DNA of 64,000 nucleotides from Actinomadura oligospora ATCC 43269. Its GTDB lineage: Bacteria; Actinomycetota; Actinomycetes; Streptosporangiales; Streptosporangiaceae. The stretch's first letter is position 1; every line of letters starts with the position of its first letter. Positions 41,941-50,889 of the stretch are shown one piece after another. Position numbers and translations under genes: made by a program. The notes beneath the pieces are model-generated. The model saw only the letters and a program-made list of their open reading frames with translations. It ran no database searches and was not told the DNA's origin. Location: assembly GCF_000518265.1 (NCBI RefSeq), contig NZ_KI912410.1:290774-354773 (forward strand). Reading direction: 5' to 3'.

Positions 41941-43808
41941 TGACCGCCCATCGCCCGAGAATCACTCCTGCGGCTTCGGAGGCTTCAGCTGTGCGTAGGT
42001 GCCTGGGGAGTCCGGTCCGCTGGTGGGGAAACGCGCTGAAAGGGCCTGCGGCCGTGGTCACCGCCGCAGCGCTGACGCTTTGCGCGTCCGGTTGCGCGGC
42101 CATGCCGGGGGGTGGGCGGGTCACGTCCGTCAAGGCGCAGGAACGGTCCGAGCAGGCGGACGAGTCGTACGTGCGCCTGATCCCCGTGGCTCCCCAGAAC
42201 AACTGGTCGCCCAGGGACATCGTTTCGGGCTTCCTGTCGGCATCGGCCAGCTTCGACGACGACCACAAGGTCGCCAAGGAGTATTTGGCCAACGCCAATA
42301 GCTGGCGTCCCGGGCCGAGGCCTTCGATCGCGGTTTTCGCAGACCGGCCCGACCTCAGGCTCATCGGGACGGGCGACGACCAGGTGACGATCAGGCTGAT
42401 CGGCACCCAACTCGGCATCATCACCACTGACGGCCAGTACACGGCCCTCCAGAAGAATGTTCAGGCCGACTATCAGGTCACGCGAAACGCTCAGCACCAG
42501 TGGCGCATCTCCGCCCTACCGGATGCGCTGGGCCAGACCATGTTGCTCAACAAGAGCGACGTCGAACAGGTCTTCCGTACGTTCAACCTCTACTACTTCG
42601 CACCGGACAAGCACACGCTCGTTCCCAATGGGGTTTTCCTTCCCTTGGTGAACCGGGAGGACCTTCCGCAGCGCCTCGTGCAGGCCGTTATCGCCGGGCC
42701 TTCCTCCTGGCTCAGGGGCACCGTCTGGAGCGCTTTCCCGCGCGGTACCAAGTTGGTCGGCCTTTCCCTGGACAAGGACGTCGCGACCGTCGATCTCAGC
42801 AAGGAGGCGGCGAGCGGCAACGTCAACCAGATGTCGGCCCAGCTCGCCTGGAGCCTTGGCCCGCTGTCGGAGATCAAGCAGTGGAGGCTGCGGATCGAGG
42901 GCCGCGGTGTGGTCACACCGGACGGCAAGAGCGATGTCCAGACCTTCAGCGACTGGCAGGCCTACAGCCCGGACGGACCCGCCAGCAGTGACCATCGCGC
43001 GTACACGATCGGGGCTGCGGGACATCTGTCCACGCTGAACCTGAACAGCTTCATCCCCATGCCTGTCGTCACGAACGCGCCGGGCCGGATGGTGCGTCCT
43101 GCCGTGTCGCCCGACCAGCACGAGGCAGCCGGCCTCAGCCCGGACGGGAAGCAGCTGCTGATCGCCGACATCACCTCGAACGGCGTTCCGCGTGCCCTGC
43201 GTACGGCAAAGGACCCGGAAGGTCGGTTCACGCCGCCTTGCTGGGACCGGCAAGGCACCCTCTGGACGGTCGAGACCAGTCCCGGCAAGTCCATGCTCTG
43301 GAAGCGGGAACGGGGCAAAACCCTGAAGCCCGTCTGGCACTGGGGCCTTGACGGCCGCGAAATCTACGCGCTCCAGGTCGCGCGCGACGGAGTGCGGGTC
43401 GCGGTCGTCGCCAAGATCGATGAAAACCGCAAACAGGTCCAGCTCGGCCGAATCGCGGGAAGTGGCGACCGCATCGACGTCGGATCCTTCGTCCCGGTCA
43501 GCTCCGAGCTCGCTGAGACGGACGACCTGTCGTGGCGGGACTACAACACACTCGCCGTCCTGGGCCGCAAGACGCGTGGCACCCAGGTGCTGCCCTACCT
43601 GATGCCCGTGGACGGCTCCGCCGTCACCTCCTTGGGTGTTGGTTCGCTTGGGGAACCCGTGAGCATCGCGGCCGTTCCGGGTGGTCCCGTACTGATCGGC
43701 ACCAAGAGCTCCAGCGAGCGCCTGGTCTGCCACCAGTCCTCCTTCAGGGACCGTGACAGCGAATGGGCATGCAGCGTCGCGGGTAGCGATCCGACCTACG
43801 CCAACTGA
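41940..43808 (+). CDS. lpqB: Lipoprotein LpqB
   Basis: A 622-residue exported lipoprotein. The signal (VVTAAALTLCASGC) ends in a lipobox with the lipidated cysteine at about C52. A GerMN-like module follows (VPNGVFLPLVNREDLPQRLVQAVIAGP ... VGLSLDKDVATVDLSKEA). The C-terminal half is a beta-propeller-like region (LSPDGKQLLIADIT, WDRQGTLWTVE, VARDGVRVAVVAK). The order mtrA-mtrB-lpqB is diagnostic. In mycobacteria LpqB binds the external domain of MtrB and affects its signalling. The N-terminal ~30 residues before the hydrophobic core are longer than usual. The ATG overlaps the mtrB stop by one base. Confidence 0.93.
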   Translation: MTAHRPRITPAASEASAVRRCLGSPVRWWGNALKGPAAVVTAAALTLCASGCAAMPGGGRVTSVKAQERSEQADESYVRLIPVAPQNNWSPRDIVSGFLSASASFDDDHKVAKEYLANANSWRPGPRPSIAVFADRPDLRLIGTGDDQVTIRLIGTQLGIITTDGQYTALQKNVQADYQVTRNAQHQWRISALPDALGQTMLLNKSDVEQVFRTFNLYYFAPDKHTLVPNGVFLPLVNREDLPQRLVQAVIAGPSSWLRGTVWSAFPRGTKLVGLSLDKDVATVDLSKEAASGNVNQMSAQLAWSLGPLSEIKQWRLRIEGRGVVTPDGKSDVQTFSDWQAYSPDGPASSDHRAYTIGAAGHLSTLNLNSFIPMPVVTNAPGRMVRPAVSPDQHEAAGLSPDGKQLLIADITSNGVPRALRTAKDPEGRFTPPCWDRQGTLWTVETSPGKSMLWKRERGKTLKPVWHWGLDGREIYALQVARDGVRVAVVAKIDENRKQVQLGRIAGSGDRIDVGSFVPVSSELAETDDLSWRDYNTLAVLGRKTRGTQVLPYLMPVDGSAVTSLGVGSLGEPVSIAAVPGGPVLIGTKSSSERLVCHQSSFRDRDSEWACSVAGSDPTYAN

Positions 43809-43945
43809 TTGGCCAGGTGACCTCTGCGGGTCGTCCGGCGGCTTCGTGTGCTGTCGCATGCCCTTACGTGTGGCGGCCTTGACCAGCGGATCGCATGCAG
43901 TGCGTATGTGGGCGTCCGTACCGGCGAGACCTGGGTGTCGTCGAC

Positions 43946-43954
43946 TTATCCACA
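43946..43954 (+). promoter_or_regulatory. Perfect DnaA-box nonamer TTATCCACA
   Basis: It lies in the 197-base gap between lpqB and the comF-like gene, 52 bases before the latter's ATG. Confidence 0.4.
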
Positions 43955-44005
43955 GAATGCCGTTCGGCTGGTGAGTGTCGTGGGTGAGGCGGCATCGTCG
44001 AATGC

Positions 44006-45712
44006 ATGTTCGTACGCGATCTTCTCGACCTGCTGCTGCCCCAGCGCTGCGCAGGCTGCCGGACCGCCAGGGGCCTGCTGTGCCCCTCCTGCGCCGCTCT
44101 GCTGGAGCTTCCGGCCCGTCCTGTGCCCTCTGCGGGCCTTCCGACCCTCAACCCACCCGTCTGGACCGTCACGTCCTATGAAGGCCCCATCAGGGCTCTC
44201 ATCGCCGCGCACAAGGAGTCTGGCCGGACGGGCCTGGCTCGCCCGCTGGGGCGGGCCCTGGCCACCGCGATCAAGTCCGTCCTGGCGCTGACCGCCGACC
44301 CGCCGCCCGGCAACGATCTCCCCTGGCGCGACGAGCGGTCGCCGACGCGACTCGCGGCCTGGACTCTCGAACGGCCCAGCGCCCCGCCCTGTGCTCCGAC
44401 CACGTCCCCTCCCGCTGATCATCTCCAGCACGGGACGGACGGTTCCGGCGAGGAGGCGGTGTTCTGGTGGCAGCGCGACGAGCCGGTGATCGTGGTTCCG
44501 GTGCCTTCGGCAGTGCGTTCCGTTCGCAAGCGCGGACACGACCCGACCCGCCGAATGGCCGCCGTCGCCGTCCGGGAATTGCGCGCCGAGGGCTTCCTGG
44601 TGCTCGGTGCTCCTCTGCTTCGCCATCGGCGCGCCGTGGCGGATCAGGCGGGTCTCGGCCAGGCGGACCGGAAGACGAACATGACCGGAGCCATGGCTCT
44701 TTCACGCCGCGAGATACGCGTCCTGTACGCCAAACACGGTGACCTGGCTCCTCAGCGGTCCACTGGTTCCGCCGAGGACATACGTCCCAACCCGCCGAAC
44801 CTGGAAGGCGCGTTGCCGAATCCAGGCCGAGGCTTCCGGACGCGTCCGACCACGAATCCGGCAACGGCGACGCTGACGACTGAGACGGAACCGAACGTGG
44901 GCGCCGAGACGGTGCAGCGATCGAGCCCACGCTCGAACGGGAACGTGGGTTCGGGCTCATCGGCAAGCCGGTCGTCGATTGACGACACGGCATTTCCGAT
45001 GAGGTTCGCACGGGACACGAGTGGAGGGCACGGGGTGCCACGCGCCGAAGCCGGGAGCACCGGAGCTGAGGAATGGCTGGAGCATCCGCGGCATCGGGCG
45101 CGCAGGGGAGAGCCGGACGGCGATACGCGTCCTTCGCCCTGGGATGTCGATTCGCTGGGCGCCGTCACGGCGGGGCCCGGAAGCCAGGACGGGAGTGGAG
45201 CGGCGTGTCATAGCCAGCCTGCCGGTGACGGCGAACATGCCGCCGCCCCGGACCTTGAAGTGAGGCGAGGCAAAGGCGCCAGTGCGGCCCGGCGAGTGGC
45301 CCCGGCCCCGGCGAGTCACAGCTCGAGAGATCCGGCCGGAAGCGGGTCCACGGACATGGCCCAGGGGTCCGCCAAGCGACCACCTGGGCCCGCGATCAGG
45401 CGCTCCCCTGCCGATGAGACCGAGCGCTTACCTGATTGGGCGAGTGGGCGTGTGGGTGGAGGTGTCGGCGGGCGCGTGCGTGGGGGGTCGGGGGAGTTTG
45501 TGAGCGGGCGTGTGGTCGGGGGACTGGAGGACGGGACGGGGGCGAGTGTGGATGGGCCGTTGGTGGGGTGGCGGGTCGTTGTCGTGGATGACGTGGTGAC
45601 GTCGGGGGCCACGGTGGCGGAGGCGGTCCGGGTGCTGCGGCAGGCGGGCGCGGACGTGGTCGGAGCGGCGACGGTCGCGGCGACTCCCCGGCGGTTTCTC
45701 GGGGGAGGGTGA
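44006..45712 (+). CDS. ComF-family phosphoribosyltransferase-like protein with a very large insertion
   Basis: A 568-residue protein, more than twice the usual ~240. The N-terminal zinc ribbon is intact (QRCAGCRTARGLLCPSCAALL: C15, C18, C27, C30), as are SYEGPIRALIAAHKESGR and VPVPSAVRSVRKRGHDPTRRMA. The PRPP-binding signature VVVVDDVVTSGATVAEAVRVLR is at the C-terminus near residues 524-546. Between NMTGAMALSRRE (about residue 232) and GWRVVVV lie about 285 residues of low-complexity Gly/Ser/Arg/Pro/Thr sequence not seen in the family. A shorter insertion of ~50 residues precedes PVIVVPVPS. The insertion keeps the frame and has less third-position GC than the flanks. ComF proteins are needed for DNA uptake in naturally competent bacteria; the role in actinomycetes is unknown. 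Confidence 0.82.
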   Translation: MFVRDLLDLLLPQRCAGCRTARGLLCPSCAALLELPARPVPSAGLPTLNPPVWTVTSYEGPIRALIAAHKESGRTGLARPLGRALATAIKSVLALTADPPPGNDLPWRDERSPTRLAAWTLERPSAPPCAPTTSPPADHLQHGTDGSGEEAVFWWQRDEPVIVVPVPSAVRSVRKRGHDPTRRMAAVAVRELRAEGFLVLGAPLLRHRRAVADQAGLGQADRKTNMTGAMALSRREIRVLYAKHGDLAPQRSTGSAEDIRPNPPNLEGALPNPGRGFRTRPTTNPATATLTTETEPNVGAETVQRSSPRSNGNVGSGSSASRSSIDDTAFPMRFARDTSGGHGVPRAEAGSTGAEEWLEHPRHRARRGEPDGDTRPSPWDVDSLGAVTAGPGSQDGSGAACHSQPAGDGEHAAAPDLEVRRGKGASAARRVAPAPASHSSRDPAGSGSTDMAQGSAKRPPGPAIRRSPADETERLPDWASGRVGGGVGGRVRGGSGEFVSGRVVGGLEDGTGASVDGPLVGWRVVVVDDVVTSGATVAEAVRVLRQAGADVVGAATVAATPRRFLGGG

Positions 45713-46250
45713 CTTTCTTCACGGGAGATGCTCGGCACGTCGATAGTTACCGACGGTGACAGCTGGCTGCCCGTCTTGTTGGCAGTGGTCGCATTGGTTG
45801 TGGAATCAACAGTCACTCTGAGTCAGGAGCAAGGTAGATATTTTCCCAACTCGCTTGCCGGGAGCATCACTCTGACCTGCGCGAGGGGTGATCGTCGGGA
45901 AGCCCTGCGGGCACGGGGATGCGCGGCGTGCGGAGGGCCTCCAGGGGGCTCTTCGAGGGCCGGATCGGGGGTGCCTCGATGACCGTACGTGAGTTTTTCC
46001 TCCGTTCACCCCCCTGACATTCGTGGCGTAAGGGGTTAGCGTTCCAGGCATGGCACCCGCCCGGGTCCGTGGTTGCGTTGGATCGCAGCGCTCGTCGCGA
46101 GCGCGTGATGCGGTCCGGCTAGCCGATGCCAGGCGCAGGCGAAACGGCCCACGTAAGGCGACTTCTCGTCGACTGATCACGGTGCGCCTTAGAGGTAAGT
46201 CCTGCCCCGCCGGGGGATCCGACATCCCCCGAACCGGGAGAAGGGCAGTA
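45713..46250. other. Intergenic region before hpf, 538 bases
   Basis: The part from about 45720 to 45860 is distinctly AT-richer than the rest of the window. An 84-codon frame at 45728-45982 with a hydrophobic start (WLPVLLAVVALVVE) exists, but its codon use is poor and its ribosome binding site is too close, so I do not call it. The stretch 46013-46045 (CTGACAT ... TTAGCGT) is the likeliest hpf promoter. It would give a leader of about 350 bases. Confidence 0.35.
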
Positions 46251-46442
46251 GTGGCGAGAGAGCCGCGAGCCCCTCAGCAGGCGGATGTGGGGGCGAAGAC
46301 CAGGTCGGCCGGGCGGGTGCGACCCACCGAGCTGTGGCGTCCGGAGGTGGCGTCGAGCCCCTTCCGGACGGACCTCGCAACCGGGAGAAGGGGGGTCCCG
46401 CGTGGACATCATCGTCAGGGGCCGGCACACCGACGTCAGTGA
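46251..46442 (+). CDS. Possible upstream open reading frame overlapping the start of hpf
   Basis: A 63-codon frame from GTG 46251 is preceded by GGGAGAAGG and ends at 46442, 41 bases inside hpf in another frame. The 13-base sequence AACCGGGAGAAGG that carries this ribosome binding site (46232-46244) recurs exactly at 46379-46391 before hpf itself. The peptide is Arg/Ala/Pro-rich (VAREPRAPQQADVGAKTRSA) without recognisable domain. It could couple or throttle hpf translation. It may also be chance in GC-rich DNA. Confidence 0.3.
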   Translation: MAREPRAPQQADVGAKTRSAGRVRPTELWRPEVASSPFRTDLATGRRGVPRGHHRQGPAHRRQ

Positions 46443-47079
46443 TCGGTTCCGGCAGCACGTCGACACCAAGCTCGCCAAGATCGAGCGGTTGAACAACAGG
46501 GTCATCCGCGTGGATGTGGAGGTGTCGCAGGAGCGGAACCCACGCCTCGCCGACCAGCGCGAACGGGTGGAGCTGACCATCCGGTCGCGGGGCCCGGTGA
46601 TCCGGGCGGAGGCCGCCGCGGACGACCGTTACGGTGCGCTCGACCTGGCCCTCGACAAGCTCGAGTCGAGAATGCGCCGCGATGCCGAACGCCGCAAGGC
46701 CCACAACGGCGGCAAAGGCAAGGCCAAACTCGCCACGATGGAGCCACTGCCCGAGGACCTTCCCGCCGAGGTCGCGGCCGCTCCGGTCCACGAGCCCGAA
46801 CCTTCCGGCGCGACCGAGCCGGAGTCCGACGGCTACGAGGCCGTGGCGACCGAGCTCAACGAGAACCTGGTACCGATCCCCATGGACGGCGACGGCCCGG
46901 TCATCGTCCGGGAGAAGTTCCACAAGGCCGAGCCCATGGGCATCGAGCAGGCCCTGTTCGAGATGGAACTCGTCGGGCACGACTTCTTCCTGTTCCGTGA
47001 CAAGGCCACCAGCCATCCCACGGTGGTGTACAGGCGAAGGGGTTGGGACTACGGAGTCATCCGTCTTGTCGAAGAGTGA
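46402..47079 (+). CDS. hpf: Long-form ribosome hibernation promoting factor
   Basis: A 225-residue protein. Residues 1-100 are the S30AE/HPF domain (VDIIVRGRHTDVSDRFRQHVDTKLAKIERL ... VELTIRSRGPVIRAEAAADDRYGALDLALDKLESRMRR), which binds the 30S decoding centre. After a linker rich in Pro, Glu and Ala come the conserved C-terminal ~55 residues (REKFHKAEPMGIEQALFEMELVGHDFFLFRDKATSHPTVVYRRRGWDYGVIRL). These dimerise to form 100S ribosomes. This is the long form found in most Gram-positives. The GTG at 46402 follows GGGAGAAGGGG and is where homologues start. The longer frame upstream is excluded. Stress or stationary-phase control is known in the family, but the promoter here is not certain. Confidence 0.94.
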   Translation: MDIIVRGRHTDVSDRFRQHVDTKLAKIERLNNRVIRVDVEVSQERNPRLADQRERVELTIRSRGPVIRAEAAADDRYGALDLALDKLESRMRRDAERRKAHNGGKGKAKLATMEPLPEDLPAEVAAAPVHEPEPSGATEPESDGYEAVATELNENLVPIPMDGDGPVIVREKFHKAEPMGIEQALFEMELVGHDFFLFRDKATSHPTVVYRRRGWDYGVIRLVEE

Positions 47080-47506
47080 TGTGGCACTTGCGTCACGTCA
47101 CCGCCCGGATCGTGTCATGATCTAGAAAGGCGTTACCAGCAAGCCGTGACGGCGGCGGTACGGACCGCCCGCCGAGCTCGGGACGGTGGTGCGGCGCGGC
47201 CCCAGGATCCGCGCCGCACCACCGGTCCAGCCGCCGCCACGCCAAGCGTTCCCCCGGGGGCGACACCGGCCTCCGGTTCCCCGGCTGACCCAGATCACTG
47301 ACAGTGAAGGGGGGAAGCGGCGTTCACCTCCACGCCGCGACTCTGGTGAGCGAGAACCCCGAGGCTCGAGGCGCCCCCGCGCCCCCGCGCCGGCCGGGCC
47401 CCGCCCCGTCCGCCGCGCGCCCACGGGCCCTCACTCCCCAACCCGCCGCACCGGCCCCCCGCCTCACGCCCCCGCCCACCCCCGCCGCCTCCCCAGCCAC
47501 CCAGGC

Positions 47507-47740
47507 TCCGCAGGCCCTCTCGACTCCGCGTTCCCTCTCGACTCCGCGGGCTCCTCAGGCTCCGCAGGCCCCCCGGGCTCCGCAGGCCCTTCCGGTTCTG
47601 CAGGCCCCCCGGGCTTCGCGGGCGTTTCCGGTTCTGCAGGCCCTCTCGACTCCGCACGCCCTCTCGATTCCGCACGCCCTTTCGGCTCTGCGGGCCCTTT
47701 CGGTTTCGCAGGCCTGCCGGACGGCGCAGGCTTGCCCGAT
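47507..47740. repeat. Thirteen tandem degenerate 18-bp units
   Basis: The unit is near TCCGCAGGCCCTCTCGAC, repeated without a break for 234 bases. In the frame beginning at 47507 the units read SAGPLD, SAFPLD, SAGSSG, SAGPPG, SAGPSG, FAGVSG, SARPFG and similar. The repeats vary mainly in the second half of the unit. Confidence 0.85.
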
Positions 47741-47860
47741 GGGCATCAGCGTTGGGGCGCTTGCTCTGTTTCTGGGCGGCTATCGGAACGTCAACCTGGA
47801 CCTCGGGCCACAGGTCCGCCCGTTCCCACAGGCTCGCCCCCCTGGTTCACACGCTTTCCC

Positions 47861-48058
47861 GGTTCCACGGGTTCGCCCGGTTCCGCAGGGGCGTCCGGTC
47901 TCGCAGGCTCACGTGGCTTCACGGGGCCGCTCGGTTTCGCCCGGCGATCCGGTCTTTCGGGCTTGCTCGGCTTCCCGGGTTCGCGTGGGTTCGCAGGCCA
48001 CCTCGGGTTTCCAGGTCCCCTTGGGGTTCCCGGGCCAGTCGGGCTTCCGGGGGCCGGG
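47861..48058. repeat. Nine-base-periodic repeat reading as Gly-X-Y in one frame
   Basis: Twenty-two successive 9-bp units from 47861 each start with GGN in the frame shared with the upstream 18-bp array, apart from one unit that reads RRS. The triplets include GST, GSP, GSA, GFT, GPL, GFP, GSR, GFA, GHL, GVP, GPV and GLP. Confidence 0.75.
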
Positions 48059-48929
48059 GCCGGAGCCTCGAACCCTGCCCCGCGGGCCCTCGGGTTCGTT
48101 TGGGTGTTCGGCTTGTCGGGTCTTGGCGGTCGGGGCGGATGCGGGAGACGGGTTTGCTTCGGCGGGCGCGATTCTCGTAGGTGAGGCTTTGGGGGCGACA
48201 GGCGCGGCGGCCTTGGCGTGTTGTTGTGGGCGCGGTGCGTCGCGGACGCTTGGGTTGGCTGCGGGCAGGGCGCGGGAGTGTCGTGTGGGACAGATGACGC
48301 TTGCCGAGGCTGCGCGGGGCGGTCTGGGTGCGCCTGCGTGGGCGAATGCTCTGCGGCGGCGGGGCTCCGCGCGGGATGCTGACGAGGTGTTGGGCACTGA
48401 GGCCGGTGCCGGGCTCGTCTCCGGACGAGGTCGGCGGCCGGCGAGTGGCGCCGGGCGGCGGACCAGGGGGCGGCGGCTCTTGAAAAGGGCTGTGGCTGGG
48501 GGATCTGGCTTGGATGCTCGTTCGTTGGGTGGGTGTGCGCCGGTTGATGTGGCGATGGCCGATCGTGAGGCGGATGGGCCTGTCTTGAATGGTCGTGAGC
48601 TGGTGGTGGACGGTCGTGGAACGGCCGGTCGTGCGCGGGTCGGCGGTGTGCGGGACGTGGCGCGAGGCGGTCATGGACGGGACGATCGGGCCCGTGGAGT
48701 GACGGTCTCCGCGTCCGGCGCGGTTCGTGCCGGAGGCGTGGCGGGAGGCGGTGCCGCCGGAGGTGGTGCGGCTCCCCGGGTGATGGTCTCCGAGGGGTCG
48801 GCGAGCGGAGCCCGAGGCCGGAGCGGCGGCGCTTCGGCCGGTGGCAGTGGAAGTGGTGGGCCGGGCGGCGGCGCCGCGCGTGTGAGCGCGGAGGCGTCGG
48901 CCGGTGGTGCGCAGGGAGAGGATGCGCAG

Positions 48930-49598
48930 GTGGGGGATCCGATCCGGGTACTGATCGTGGACGATCACGCCCTTTTCAGGCGTGGTCTGGAGATGGTGCT
49001 CCAGGCCGAACCGGACATCGAGGTGATCGGTGAGGGCGGGGACGGGCACGAGGCCGTCCAGATGGCGGGCGATCTGCTGCCCGACGTCGTCCTCATGGAC
49101 ATCCGGATGCCGCGGCGCAGCGGCATCGAGGCGTGCACGGCGATCAAGGACGCCGCGCCCAGCGCCAAGATCGTGATGCTGACGATCAGCGACGAGGAGG
49201 AGGACCTCTTCGAGGCGATCAAGGCCGGGGCCAGCGGCTACCTGCTGAAGGAGATCTCGATCGACGAGGTCCCGCAGGCGGTGCGCGCGGTGCACGGCGG
49301 TCAGTCGTTGATCAGCCCGTCCATGGCGTCCAAGTTGATCACCGAGTTCGCCGCGCTCGCCAAGCGCAGCGAGGAGCGGACGCAGCAGGTCCCGGCACCT
49401 CGGCTGACCGACCGCGAGATGGAGGTCCTGCGGCTCGTCGCGCGCGGGCTCGGCAACCGGGAGATCGCCCGGGAGCTGTTCATCTCCGAGAACACCGTGA
49501 AGAACCACGTCCGGAACATCCTGGAGAAGCTCCAGCTGCACTCCCGGATGGAGGCCGTGGTGTACGCCGTCCGGGAGAAGCTTCTGGAGATCACCTGA
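48930..49598 (+). CDS. NarL/LuxR-type response regulator downstream of hpf
   Basis: A 222-residue regulator. The receiver runs from IRVLIVDDHALFRRGLEMVL through the phospho-acceptor D57 in VVLMDIRMPRRSG, then VMLTISDEEED and YLLKEISIDEV. The DNA-binding domain has LTDREMEVLRLVARGLGNREIARELFISENTVKNHVRNILEKLQLHSRMEAV. The sequence is close to the conserved regulator that follows hpf in Streptomyces. Its cognate kinase is not adjacent, so it may be an orphan. The GTG at 48930 has GGAGAGG eight bases upstream. The 540 codons of open frame before it are repetitive and not counted. GTG 48882 is an alternative start. Confidence 0.9.
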   Translation: MGDPIRVLIVDDHALFRRGLEMVLQAEPDIEVIGEGGDGHEAVQMAGDLLPDVVLMDIRMPRRSGIEACTAIKDAAPSAKIVMLTISDEEEDLFEAIKAGASGYLLKEISIDEVPQAVRAVHGGQSLISPSMASKLITEFAALAKRSEERTQQVPAPRLTDREMEVLRLVARGLGNREIARELFISENTVKNHVRNILEKLQLHSRMEAVVYAVREKLLEIT

Positions 49599-50886
49599 CG
49601 GCCGTCCGCCGACAGATCCGCGCGATCGGGCCGCTGGACGTCGCCTGAGCCGCGTCCAGCTTCCGGGTGATGCGAGGTCGGTGCGCCGCACCCGGCTCCC
49701 GCCTCTGCCGGAAGGGAGCGATACGGCAGCCGTCGAAGGCCTGGGCCGAGGGTGCCGGGGGCGGGGGCGTGCGGGTTCCGTCCGCCTGGGGAGTGGTCGC
49801 CGAAGGTTCGGCTGAGGACGCGTTGCTGGTGTGGCGTGCCGAATTGCGTCTGTCTGCGTGGGTGGCCCGAAGCGGTGCCGATCCGAACCGGTGGTTCCGC
49901 GTGTGGGGCGGTGCGAGGGGCCCTTGCGGCGCAGGGCGCTGAGTGGCGAGGCGGCCAGGTTTGTCTAGCTCGCCTCCGACGTCTGGGTCGTGTTGCCTGC
50001 GCCCGTTGATGGCGGCGATGTGGACGGTGGCCTGGTGGCGGACGGCGAGCTTGTCGAAGCGGGTTGCCTGTGCGCAGTGGTGTTCGAGCAGGTTGAGCCG
50101 CACGACCCCTTGGCGTTGCTGGTAGATCAGCGGGTCGCATGAGGATGGCCGCCTGCCGCGCGGGTCTTTGGCGAGGCCGGCAGCGTCCTGGTCACACGTG
50201 CGTCCCATCCTGACGCCACCCCGCCGCTCACGCCGCTCGCGCCGTCCGCGCTGCTCGCGCCGTCCGCGCTGCTCGCGCCGTCCGCGCTGCTCGCGCCGTC
50301 CGCGCTGCTCGCGCTGCTCGCGCTGCTGCGCTGCCTGCGCCGCTCCGCTGCCCGCGCTGCCTGCGCCGCTCCGCTGCCCGCGCTGCCTGCGCCGCTCCGC
50401 TGCCTGCGCTGCTCGCGCTGCCTGCGCTGCTCGCGCTGCCTGCGCTGCTCGCGCTGCCTGCGCTGCTCGCGCTGCTCGCGCTGCTCCCCGCTCATCCGTC
50501 GAGGCGAATGCCGCGCGCGTTCGTCAGGGGCGGTCATTGTGGACGGCGCCCATCGCGCGGCGTGCGGTGGGCGTGGGTGGCGCTGGGAGCGCTCGCTCTG
50601 GCTGAGTTTGTACGGGTTGCTGAGGTGACGCCCGTTGCCGGAGTGTGAGGGGCGAATGCTCCTGGGTGGGGCGAACGTTGTTCCGGTTGGGTGTCGGTGC
50701 AGTTTGTGGGGTGTGGACACGGTTGGGGCCCTCGGCTGCCGTGCTTGGGGGCAGGGCTGGGTGGGGCGGGGCGACACTGGTGAGACCCGTCCTGCCTTGT
50801 GGATCGACTTTGGTGGCGGCCCGTTCCGTCTTGTGGATCGACACCGGTGTGTGGGTTTTGTCGGTGTCGTGGCCTACGATCGCGGG
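49599..50886. other. 1.29-kb stretch without a convincing gene
   Basis: No frame on either strand has a start with ribosome binding site plus coding bias. A minisatellite occupies 50224-50486. Nothing resembling an RNA gene is visible, and the promoter of the next gene is at its right end. Confidence 0.5.
50224..50486. repeat. Minisatellite of 18-bp units in two families
   Basis: Four copies of TGCTCGCGCCGTCCGC-type units are followed by GCCGCTCCGCTGCC-type 24-bp units, then four copies of CTGCGCTGCTCGCGCTGC-type units. All keep a multiple-of-three period. On the minus strand part of it reads as repeated EQRRQR. The array is almost pure G, C and T on the plus strand. Confidence 0.85.
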
Positions 50887-50889
50887 GTG
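50875..50889 (+). promoter_or_regulatory. -10 element of a leaderless start (TACGAT, 6 nt, GTG)
   Basis: TACGAT at 50875-50880 precedes the GTG at 50887 by six bases. It decides the start inside a longer open frame. Confidence 0.55.

Larger units (their letters stand above)
47080..48929. other. 1.85-kb stretch without a convincing gene, rich in short tandem repeats
   Basis: Long open frames cross this region in several frames on both strands, but none shows the strong third-position G/C bias of the neighbouring genes. The longest (plus, 47304 onward) runs into the response regulator and ends in repetitive Arg/Ser/Gly. The interval contains an 18-bp array (47507-47740) and a 9-bp-periodic stretch (47861-48058), then G-rich plus-strand DNA from ~48180 to 48900. 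In related genomes the regulator follows hpf more closely, so this looks like expanded repetitive DNA. A collagen-like coding reading is discussed in the findings. Confidence 0.55.

Noticed and set aside
45728..45982. 84-codon frame with a hydrophobic start after the comF-like gene
   Set aside because: Codon use is poor in its second half, the purine-rich stretch touches the start codon, and nothing supports expression.
46050..46250. 5' part of the 130-codon frame upstream of hpf (46050-46442)
   Set aside because: It is Arg-rich with no start signal; only its last 63 codons, from GTG 46251, have a ribosome binding site and are listed as doubtful.
47304..48929. A 540-codon N-terminal extension of the NarL-type regulator
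   Set aside because: It is repetitive, lacks third-position GC bias, and the GTG at 48930 has an ideally spaced GGAGAGG and starts where homologues start.
50224..50486. Possible CRISPR array
   Set aside because: The units are contiguous 18-24 bp repeats with no unique spacers, no leader and no cas genes nearby.
50127..50777. A 216-codon minus-strand frame through the 50.3-kb repeat
   Set aside because: Its composition is just the minisatellite read in one frame (repeated EQRRQR), with no ribosome binding site and no domain.
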